Origin: an uncultured Butyricicoccus sp.
GTDB lineage: Bacteria > Bacillota > Clostridia > Oscillospirales > Butyricicoccaceae
Reading direction: 5' to 3'
NCBI GenBank assembly: GCA_959018045.1
Contig: CAUEJN010000058.1
Location: forward strand, 1-6,992
DNA length: 6,992 nt
Part shown: one piece after another, positions 1 to 5,150 of the stretch
How positions within the stretch are numbered: position 1 is the stretch's first letter
How the letters are laid out: every line of letters starts with the position of its first letter
Made by a program: the position numbers and the translations under genes
The notes under the pieces: generated by a model
The model's database searches: none
Told to the model about the DNA's origin: nothing
The model's input: only the letters and a program-made list of their open reading frames with translations

Positions 1-1
1 G

Positions 2-547
2 GGAAAGAAGACGGCGCAGCTGGCGTATATCAAGTCTAAAATGCTGCTGCCAAAGCCCGAAGCCGAGGAAGAGGAAGACCCGCGCGCCGAGCTGGTCGAG
101 CAGCTGCTCGAATATCAGCGCATGAAGGAGATGACGCCGTATTTCCGCGATCATCTGGACGTTGGGCGCGATGTGATTGCCAAGCCGCCCGAACCGCGCG
201 GTGAGCGCGGATCGGTCGAGTACCATCATCAGCCGTCCGATCTGGTGCGTGCCGCGCGTGCGCTTTTGGAGCGTGTCCAGCGCCGCACACCACCGTCAGC
301 CGCCGCCTTTCGCGGCATTGTCGGTCGCGAGAGCGTGCCGGTCGGGGTCAAGATTGCAGCCATCCTCAAACGCTTTCTCGGTCAGACCCGACTGCGCTTT
401 ACCAGCCTGTTTGAGGGTGCGAAAAGCCGGTCGGAGGTAGTTGCTACCTTTTTGGCCGTGCTTGAGCTATCCAAGGAGCGACGCATTGTGCTGGAAGGCG
501 ATGGGGAACAGACCGAACTTACACTGGTGGAGGACGATAGGGCATGA
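2..547 (+). CDS. scpA: Segregation and condensation protein A, C-terminal part (5' end cut by window edge)
   Basis: ScpA is the kleisin subunit of the bacterial SMC-ScpA-ScpB condensin. It bridges the SMC head domains and binds a ScpB dimer, helping to compact and segregate newly replicated chromosomes. The open frame runs in from the left edge, and 181 residues are visible against a usual 240-260. The fragment begins near the end of the N-terminal SMC-neck-binding region, with the family-typical AYIKSKMLLP (fragment residues 8-17). A very acidic stretch (EEEEED) and the ScpB-binding linker follow. The last ~70 residues (about 108-178) fit the C-terminal winged helix that contacts the SMC head, including VKIAAILKRF and VVATFLAVLEL. 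The ATG at 41 lies inside the conserved KSKMLLP motif and is not the true start. The TGA stop overlaps the scpB ATG (ATGA, 544-547), suggesting translational coupling and matched subunit supply. Confidence 0.95.
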   Translation, partial: GKKTAQLAYIKSKMLLPKPEAEEEEDPRAELVEQLLEYQRMKEMTPYFRDHLDVGRDVIAKPPEPRGERGSVEYHHQPSDLVRAARALLERVQRRTPPSAAAFRGIVGRESVPVGVKIAAILKRFLGQTRLRFTSLFEGAKSRSEVVATFLAVLELSKERRIVLEGDGEQTELTLVEDDRA

Positions 548-1086
548 CAAAACTGGAAGCAACGCTGGAGGCTATTCTGTTCGCGGTTGGCGATGCCGTA
601 CCCGTTGCGCGTCTGGCAGCGGCAGCCGATGCCGAACCGGCACAGGTTGCGCATGCGCTGCACACGCTGGCGGCATACTATGACCAGTCTGGCAGCGGCA
701 TTCAGCTTATGCGCATGGAGGATAAGGTGCAGCTATGTACCCGACCGTCCTACGCGGCAGCCGTGCGCCGTGCGACCGAAAGCCGCAGACCACCGGCGCT
801 GTCCGCGGCAGCACTCGAAGTGCTGACTGTTGTGGCCTATCGTCAGCCGGTCACCCGCGCCTACATTGAACAGCTGCGCGGCGTGGACTCGAGCGGTACG
901 GTGGCCAGCCTGCTGGACAAGCGACTGATCGAGACATGCGGCCACTTGGACGTGCCGGGAAGGCCGACTCTGTTCCGTACGACCGATGTCTTTCTGCGTA
1001 CCTTCGGCATCAGCGGCCTGTCCGAATTGCCAAACCTGCCCGAACTGACCGAAGGGGAACAGCTTGTGCTCAAGGAAACGGAGTGA
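544..1086 (+). CDS. scpB: Segregation and condensation protein B
   Basis: ScpB forms a dimer of tandem winged-helix proteins that binds the middle of ScpA in the SMC condensin complex. The 180-residue product is close to the family's usual 170-200. Residues ~1-75 form the first winged helix, with the typical opening KLEATLEAILFAVGDAV. Residues ~85-150 form the second and carry the strongest family signature: ALEVLTVVAYRQPVTRAYIEQLRGV (89-114, given here as the motif region), then LLDKRLIE and the GRPTLFRTTDVFLRTFG block (139-155). The C-terminal tail is acidic. The start is the ATG within the ATGA overlap with scpA; GGAGG at 529-533 sits 10 nt upstream. The next gene starts 6 nt after the stop, so this is an internal operon gene. 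Identification rests on the family motifs plus adjacency to scpA. Confidence 0.97.
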   Translation: MTKLEATLEAILFAVGDAVPVARLAAAADAEPAQVAHALHTLAAYYDQSGSGIQLMRMEDKVQLCTRPSYAAAVRRATESRRPPALSAAALEVLTVVAYRQPVTRAYIEQLRGVDSSGTVASLLDKRLIETCGHLDVPGRPTLFRTTDVFLRTFGISGLSELPNLPELTEGEQLVLKETE

Positions 1087-1092
1087 GGGCGG

Positions 1093-1740
1093 ATGATTGT
1101 GCTGAAGATGGTCGGCTACATCGCGGGCGGACTGGCTGCTGCGTTGCTGATCGTGTTTGTGCTGGCACTTTTACTACTCTTTCCGCGTGTCGGCATGGAT
1201 GTGCACGCGCAGGACGGCACATTCACCGCGAAAATCCGATATGGCTGGATTGACAAGACCATCCGCTTGCCGAAAGGCAAAAAGAAACAGCCAAAACAAA
1301 AATCCGAGAAGCCGTCCAAACCGGCCGAAGAAACGTCGAGCAAATCGGGAATGGGAAAGGATATCCTGTCCAAACTGGATTTGGGCGATGTAATGTGTGA
1401 GGTGCTGGATTTTCTGGACGACGTGAAGGATCGCCTGCGCATCGATGTACTGTATGTCCATGCGGTGCTGGCGACCGGAGACGCGGCCAAGACCGGACTG
1501 TCTCTCGGTTATCTCTCGGCGGTCACGGGTATTATTTACCCGTTTCTCGCCCGTAATTTTACCATCAAAACCCTGGAAATCGTGTTAGACGGCGATTTCG
1601 AGGGTGGTAAGGCCCGATATGACCTGCGCTTTGCCTGCTCGTTCCGTCCGATCCGCATGTTGGCGGCGGGCGTAAAGCACGGCTTCCGGCTGTATCGGAT
1701 GATTCGACAGACGCAAAAAGTGGAGGCGAAAGCAAAATGA
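1093..1740 (+). CDS. DUF2953 family single-pass membrane protein
   Basis: This is a 215-residue protein of unknown function. Residues ~8-30 are a strongly hydrophobic helix (LAAALLIVFVLALLLLF), so the protein is probably anchored in the cytoplasmic membrane by its N terminus. A hydrophilic linker rich in Lys, Pro, Ser and Glu (about 60-88) follows. The C-terminal half (about 100-205) is a compact domain with the DUF2953 pattern: DVLYVHAVLATGDAAKTGLSLGYL, then a hydrophobic segment and a basic tail. I recognise the family from this pattern and from its place between scpB and ytfJ, where it occurs in many spore-forming clostridia; that co-occurrence suggests, but does not prove, a sporulation role. 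The start at 1093 follows GGAGTGAGGG (1080-1089), which spans the scpB stop. The ATG at 1108 is a possible but less well placed alternative. The stop overlaps the next start (ATGA, 1737-1740). Confidence 0.85.
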   Translation: MIVLKMVGYIAGGLAAALLIVFVLALLLLFPRVGMDVHAQDGTFTAKIRYGWIDKTIRLPKGKKKQPKQKSEKPSKPAEETSSKSGMGKDILSKLDLGDVMCEVLDFLDDVKDRLRIDVLYVHAVLATGDAAKTGLSLGYLSAVTGIIYPFLARNFTIKTLEIVLDGDFEGGKARYDLRFACSFRPIRMLAAGVKHGFRLYRMIRQTQKVEAKAK

Positions 1741-2189
1741 GTGAACATCATCCCATCCAAGACCTGATGAACGGGACTATGGAAAAGATTAAGAGCATGA
1801 TCGATGCCAACACCGTGGTGGGTACGCCCATCACCACGCCGGACGGCACAACTGTCATCCCGGTTTCACGTGTGACCTTTGGCTTTGGCTCGGGCGGCAC
1901 CGATTTCCAGAGCCGTCATTCCAAGGAGACCACCCCGCTGAGCTTTGGCGGCGGCGGTGCGGCTGGCGTGACCGTGACTCCGATTTGTTTTCTGGTCATC
2001 TCTCCGACCGAGGGTACGCATGTACTGGGAATCAATGCACAGGCTGTCAATACCGCAGACCGTCTGGTCGAGATGATTCCGGGCGCGGTCGGCAAGGTGT
2101 CGAGCTTTCTGGCCAAGCGTATGGGCGAAGACCCTGAGGAGACTGAGCAGGAACTCAAGACCAATAAGTCCGAAACGACCGAGCCGTAA
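1737..2189 (+). CDS. ytfJ: YtfJ/GerW family sporulation protein
   Basis: The 150-residue product matches the YtfJ (GerW) family, small soluble proteins found in spore formers and linked in Bacillus to spore formation or germination; the biochemical activity is not established. Family hallmarks are visible. The N terminus has HPIQDLMNGTMEKIKSMID; the core reads TTVIPVSRVTFGFGSGG (38-54); a glycine-rich turn FGGGGAAGVTVTPICFLVI (70-88) follows; then GTHVLGINA and a hydrophobic segment rich in Val, Leu and Ile. The C-terminal ~20 residues are acidic and low complexity, and probably disordered. There is no signal peptide. GGAGG at 1722-1726 precedes the ATG by 10 nt, and the start overlaps the stop of the DUF2953 gene. 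This is the last gene before a strong terminator. Its presence is the clearest sign that the organism is, or descends from, a spore former. Confidence 0.93.
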   Translation: MSEHHPIQDLMNGTMEKIKSMIDANTVVGTPITTPDGTTVIPVSRVTFGFGSGGTDFQSRHSKETTPLSFGGGGAAGVTVTPICFLVISPTEGTHVLGINAQAVNTADRLVEMIPGAVGKVSSFLAKRMGEDPEETEQELKTNKSETTEP

Positions 2190-2220
2190 AATTTTTCCGG
2201 TTTCTCCCGTATATTCCGCA

Positions 2221-2258
2221 GAACCTACTCGTATGATACATGGGTAGGTTCTCTTTTT
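2221..2258 (+). terminator. Intrinsic terminator closing the scpAB-ytfJ operon
   Basis: A 10-bp stem is formed by 2221-2230 (GAACCTACTC) and 2242-2251 (GGGTAGGTTC), with eight outer Watson-Crick pairs, one T-G wobble and a closing C-G pair. The loop is 11 nt. The run TCTTTTT follows directly (2252-2258). It sits 31 nt after the ytfJ stop and ends 24 nt before the carboxypeptidase start, so some transcription may read through it. Confidence 0.85.
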
Positions 2259-2282
2259 CAGGAAAGATCGGGAGGGACGGAA

Positions 2283-3374
2283 ATGCGAAGATGGCGGACA
2301 AGGGTTTTGATGTGTTTGTTTCTGGTGCTGTTATGCGGACGCGCCGGAGCGATGAGCGCACAGAGTGCGGTGGTGATTGATGCCGATACCGGCGAAGTGC
2401 GCTATGAGCACAATGCGGATGCCGTGCTGCCCATGGCGTCAACCACCAAGATTATGACCGCCATTGTCGCTATCGAACAGGGAGACATTGACCGGACGTA
2501 CACAGTCAAACCGGAGTACACTCAGACCGAGGGATCGTCCATGTACCTCAAACCGGGAGAGACGGTTAGCATTCGGGATACCTTGTATGGACTCATGCTG
2601 ATGAGCGGAAATGACGCGGCGCTGGCTATCGCGGGTGAGTGCGGCGGACAGGAAGCCTTTGTGCAGGCGATGAACGACAAAGCCCAGAGCCTAGGACTGA
2701 CCAATACACATTTTGAAAATCCGAACGGCCTAGATGGTGATACCCACCATACGACCGCACGCGAACTGGCCGAGTTGACCGCCTACGCGCTGCAAAATCC
2801 GGATTTCCGCGAGATCGTTAGCGCCAAAAATATCACCTGCGCTGGGCGCACGATGGTTAATCACAATAAGATGCTCAGTCTATACGAGGGTACAATCGGG
2901 GTGAAGACTGGATATACCAAAAAGTGCGGGCGGTGTCTGGTGTCGGCGGCCGAGCGCAATGGCCGCACGCTGATCGCGGTGACCCTCAACGACCCGGACG
3001 ACTGGGACGATCACTGCACAATGCTGGACGAGGCGTTTGCACAATATACCCCGGTGACCCTGCATGAAGCGGGAGACACGGTAGGGGAGGTCACGGTCGA
3101 GGGCGGGACGGCACAGTCGGTGCCGCTCATTGCCGGACATGAAGTGACCGCCTACCTTGCACCGGGGGAACAGGTCACGGACAGCCTGCGCGGTCGACCG
3201 TTTGTGTATGCGACCGTGGCAGGCGGAGACTATTACGGCGAGATCGTTTATCAGATTGGCGAACACATTTTGAAGACCGATACCCTGTCTTATGCGTACG
3301 ATGTGGAGCAGCTTCCGCCGCGCAAGGGTATTTTGGAACGGTGTCTGGACTTTGTCCGGGGACTGTTCGATTAA
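2283..3374 (+). CDS. Secreted D-alanyl-D-alanine carboxypeptidase (DacB/DacF type, peptidase S11, low-molecular-weight PBP)
   Basis: This penicillin-binding protein removes the terminal D-Ala from peptidoglycan pentapeptides outside the membrane, controlling cross-linking of the wall or spore cortex. The 363 residues show a complete catalytic triad of motifs: SxxK as S53-T-T-K56 (catalytic Ser53), SGN at 108-110 and KTG at 208-210. Residues 1-23 are a signal peptide: Arg-rich start, hydrophobic core LMCLFLVLL, and likely cleavage after AGA. The S11 domain spans about 26-255. A beta-rich PBP5-like C-terminal domain covers about 256-335. The last ~17 residues (KGILERCLDFVRGLFD) look like an amphipathic membrane-anchoring helix. 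GGAGGG (2271-2276) lies 6 nt before the ATG. In Bacillus a sporulation carboxypeptidase (dacB) also lies between scpAB and rluB, so a spore-cortex role is plausible, but motifs alone cannot separate DacB from DacF. Unusually for an exported enzyme, it has several cysteines, including C215-G-R-C218 just after KTG. Confidence 0.95.
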   Translation: MRRWRTRVLMCLFLVLLCGRAGAMSAQSAVVIDADTGEVRYEHNADAVLPMASTTKIMTAIVAIEQGDIDRTYTVKPEYTQTEGSSMYLKPGETVSIRDTLYGLMLMSGNDAALAIAGECGGQEAFVQAMNDKAQSLGLTNTHFENPNGLDGDTHHTTARELAELTAYALQNPDFREIVSAKNITCAGRTMVNHNKMLSLYEGTIGVKTGYTKKCGRCLVSAAERNGRTLIAVTLNDPDDWDDHCTMLDEAFAQYTPVTLHEAGDTVGEVTVEGGTAQSVPLIAGHEVTAYLAPGEQVTDSLRGRPFVYATVAGGDYYGEIVYQIGEHILKTDTLSYAYDVEQLPPRKGILERCLDFVRGLFD

Positions 3375-3409
3375 AAGATCAGTTTTGAAAGAAATAAGAG
3401 GATAAAGAT

Positions 3410-4120
3410 ATGAAAGAACGCATTCAGAAAATTATGGCACAGTCCGGTCTGTGCTCGCGCCGCGCGGCAGAGCAGATCATCCGCGATGGCGGCGTGACCG
3501 TCAACGGTCGTCCGGCAGGCCTGGGCGACTCGGCTGACCCGGTACGCGATAAGATTTTGGTCAACGGCAAGCCGCTGCGCCGTGCCGAGGAGAAGGTTTA
3601 CCTCATGCTCAACAAGCCGCGCGGCTACGTGTCCACGCTCAAGGACGAGCGCGGCAGAAAGACTGTCCGCCAGCTGGTCGAGGGCTGCCATGCCCGCGTT
3701 TATCCGGTCGGTCGACTGGATGCCGATTCCGAGGGCCTGCTGCTCATGACCAACGACGGCGAATTGACGCTGCACCTGACCCATCCGTCACACGAGGCGG
3801 GCAAGACTTATCTAGTCAGCGTGCGCGGTGACCTGCGCCGTCTGTCCGGTCTGGAGCAGCCCATGGACATTGACGGTTACACCGTCCAGCCTGCCAAGGT
3901 ATATATCCGTGACCAGGCTTCGGATACCGAGGCGCATATTGAAATGACCATTCACGAGGGCAGAAATCGCCAGATTCGTAAGATGTGCGAAAAGTGCGGT
4001 CTGGAGGTTCGCCGCCTCAAGCGCATCGCGGTCGGTGAGCTCATGCTCGACCCCAAGCTGGCACCCGGAAAATGGCGTGCGCTGACCCCGGAAGAAATTG
4101 CATATTTGAAGGAATTTTAA
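3410..4120 (+). CDS. rluB: RluB-type 23S rRNA pseudouridine synthase (RsuA family)
   Basis: The enzyme isomerises a specific uridine in ribosomal RNA to pseudouridine; RluB homologues act on helix 90 of 23S rRNA near the peptidyl-transferase centre. Residues 1-~48 are an S4 RNA-binding domain (RIQKIMAQSGLCSRRAAEQ, then GGVTVNGRPA). The catalytic domain begins at ~62 with VYLMLNKPRGYVST. The signature GRLDADSEGLLLMTNDGEL begins at 101, placing the catalytic aspartate at D104. The family C-terminal motif EGRNRQIRKMCEKCGLEVRRLKR lies at 183-205. The length of 236 is normal for RsuA/RluB enzymes of Firmicutes. The start is supported by AGAGGA (3397-3402), 7 nt before the ATG. Only 35 bp separate it from the carboxypeptidase and no terminator is visible between them, so they are probably co-transcribed. 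The substrate site is inferred from family and gene order; RluE/RsuA/RluF-like specificity cannot be excluded. Confidence 0.93.
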   Translation: MKERIQKIMAQSGLCSRRAAEQIIRDGGVTVNGRPAGLGDSADPVRDKILVNGKPLRRAEEKVYLMLNKPRGYVSTLKDERGRKTVRQLVEGCHARVYPVGRLDADSEGLLLMTNDGELTLHLTHPSHEAGKTYLVSVRGDLRRLSGLEQPMDIDGYTVQPAKVYIRDQASDTEAHIEMTIHEGRNRQIRKMCEKCGLEVRRLKRIAVGELMLDPKLAPGKWRALTPEEIAYLKEF

Positions 4121-4139
4121 ATTCATCTTGCAAAAAACT

Positions 4140-4155
4140 TGCAAACGCGCTTGCA
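4140..4155. promoter_or_regulatory. Candidate operator: 16-bp near-palindrome over the -35 of the rpiR-type promoter
   Basis: TGCAAACGCGCTTGCA pairs at seven of eight symmetric positions; the only mismatch is 4145/4150. It is part of a group of three CTTGCA words at 4127, 4138 and 4150 (11 and 12 bp apart). Its right arm overlaps the proposed -35 element, a place where a bound repressor would block transcription. The binding protein is unknown. The RpiR-type regulator encoded just downstream is one candidate. Confidence 0.4.
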
Positions 4156-4179
4156 TTTTCTTCACATATTTCATACAAT
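4151..4179 (+). promoter_or_regulatory. Candidate sigma-A promoter for the rpiR-flavoprotein-cmk operon
   Basis: A TTGCAT -35 (4151-4156; the TTG core of TTGACA matches) and a TACAAT -10 (4174-4179; 5 of 6 match TATAAT) are separated by 17 bp. A start near 4186 would put the strong hairpin at 4188-4216 at the very 5' end of the mRNA. It is the best promoter-like pair I can see in the gap; the weak -35 keeps confidence moderate. Confidence 0.45.
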
Positions 4180-4250
4180 GAACTTAGACCGCTGCACCAT
4201 CTGCCGGTGCAGCGGTTGCTTTTGCAATGAAAACACGCCGGATATGTGAA
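4161..4250. repeat. Separated 9-bp inverted repeat flanking the leader hairpin
   Basis: TTCACATAT at 4161-4169 and its exact reverse complement ATATGTGAA at 4242-4250 flank the hairpin at 4188-4216 with 72 bp between the arms. A further TGTGAA copy lies at 4257-4262, 12 bp after the one at 4245-4250. The arms could be paired operator half-sites or, in read-through RNA, a long-range stem enclosing the hairpin. A perfect 9-bp match in an AT-rich gap can arise by chance, so function is inference. Confidence 0.4.
4188..4223 (+). terminator. Strong hairpin with short T run: rluB terminator and/or 5' leader structure
   Basis: ACCGCTGCACC (4188-4198) and GGTGCAGCGGT (4206-4216) form a perfect 11-bp stem, extendable by a G-T pair, with a 7-nt loop. 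The T run after it is poor (TGCTTTT, 4217-4223). It lies 67 nt after the rluB stop and would serve as its terminator. It also lies just downstream of the candidate promoter, so it could instead be a 5'-terminal structure or attenuator of the next operon. Confidence 0.6.
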
Positions 4251-4263
4251 AAACGGTGTGAAT

Positions 4264-4286
4264 AGAGGAGACAAACAGGCAACGCC
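4264..4286 (+). promoter_or_regulatory. Unusually distant ribosome binding site of the RpiR-type gene
   Basis: The only strong Shine-Dalgarno match, GAGGAG (4265-4270), ends 16 nt before the ATG at 4287. A weak AGG at 4277-4279 is better spaced. No earlier start is possible, because the frame meets TAG at 4263 with no ATG, GTG or TTG in between. Every other start with a clear site in this window has 6-10 nt spacing, so reduced or regulated initiation is possible. Confidence 0.5.
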
Positions 4287-5150
4287 ATGAATGATTTGAT
4301 GAACCGGATTCAGTGCAATCTGCCCGAATTTTCCAAGGGACAGAGGCTGATTGCACGGTATATCACAGAACACTACGACAAAGCGGCCTTTATGACCGCG
4401 AGCAGACTGGGCGCAACGGTGGGCGTCAGTGAATCGACCGTCGTGCGCTTTGCAACCGAACTCGGCTATGACGGATACCCGCATCTGCAAAAGACCTTGC
4501 AGGAGATGATCCGCAACCGCCTGACTGCTGTGCAGCGCATGGAGGTCACAAATGACCGCATGGGCAACCGCGATGTCTTGCAGACTGTGCTGTCAGCAGA
4601 TGTGGAAAAGATCCGTATGACGCTCGACGAGATCGACCGCGAGGCATTCCAGAGTGCGGTGGAAGCGATCTCGAACGCCAACCGCATTTACATCCTGGGT
4701 GTGCGCTCGTCGTCCGCGCTGGCCAACTTCTTGGGCTTTTACTTCTCGCTGATCTTTGACAATGTCAAGCTGGTCAACACCAATACGGTCAGTGAGATTT
4801 TCGAGCAGGTACTGCGTGTAGGCAAGGGTGATGTCTTTATCGGCATCAGCTTCCCGCGCTACTCCAAGCGCACGCTGTCGGCTATGAAGTATTCCAAGGA
4901 TCAGGGGGCACAGGTCATTGCCCTGACCGACTCCCGCCTGTCGCCGCTGGCACGCTATGCCGACCATGTACTGGTCGCCAAGAGCGACATGGCTTCTTTT
5001 GTGGACTCTCTGGTCGCACCGCTGTCCGTACTGAACGCGCTGATTGTTGCGGTCGGTATGAACCGTCAGCAGGAGATTGAGGGTACATTCAACAAGCTGG
5101 AGTCCATCTGGGACGAGTACCAGGTCTATGAGAAGCTGGAGGGCGAATAA
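4287..5150 (+). CDS. RpiR/MurR family transcriptional regulator (HTH + SIS)
   Basis: This is a one-component regulator whose C-terminal SIS domain senses a phosphosugar and controls DNA binding by the N-terminal helix-turn-helix. The 287 residues have typical RpiR length and order. The HTH domain covers ~1-77, with the family motif ATVGVSESTVVRFATELGYDGYP (43-65). A linker helix follows. The SIS domain covers ~125-255, with ILGVRSSSALANFLG (136-150), VFIGISFPRYSKRTL (183-197) and VIALTDSRLSPLARYADHVL (210-229), the usual phosphosugar-binding loops. The ligand cannot be told from sequence; sugar phosphates, amino-sugar phosphates and MurNAc-6-P are known for the family. There is no sugar transport or catabolic gene beside it. 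Instead its TAA stop abuts the ATG of a flavoprotein, so it heads that operon. Palindromic and repeated words in the upstream gap suggest autoregulation. The start at 4287 is the earliest possible in this frame, although its ribosome binding site is far away. Confidence 0.93.
   Translation: MNDLMNRIQCNLPEFSKGQRLIARYITEHYDKAAFMTASRLGATVGVSESTVVRFATELGYDGYPHLQKTLQEMIRNRLTAVQRMEVTNDRMGNRDVLQTVLSADVEKIRMTLDEIDREAFQSAVEAISNANRIYILGVRSSSALANFLGFYFSLIFDNVKLVNTNTVSEIFEQVLRVGKGDVFIGISFPRYSKRTLSAMKYSKDQGAQVIALTDSRLSPLARYADHVLVAKSDMASFVDSLVAPLSVLNALIVAVGMNRQQEIEGTFNKLESIWDEYQVYEKLEGE

Noticed and set aside
41..43. ATG at 41 as the start of scpA
   Set aside because: It falls inside the conserved KSKMLLP motif and the frame continues open to the window edge with ScpA-like residues.
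2190..2282. SigF or SigG promoter for the carboxypeptidase
   Set aside because: GTATA at 2209 could pass as a -35, but no -10 of either consensus lies at the right spacing.
3371..3784. Minus-strand open frame of 137 codons antisense to the start of rluB
   Set aside because: It is a reading-frame shadow of the S4 and catalytic domains of rluB, with no family signal and no plausible ribosome binding site.
4139..4155. Catabolite-responsive (CcpA) element
   Set aside because: The palindrome resembles this operator class, but the central dinucleotide and right half do not match the cre consensus (mismatches at 4142, 4149, 4152 and 4153).
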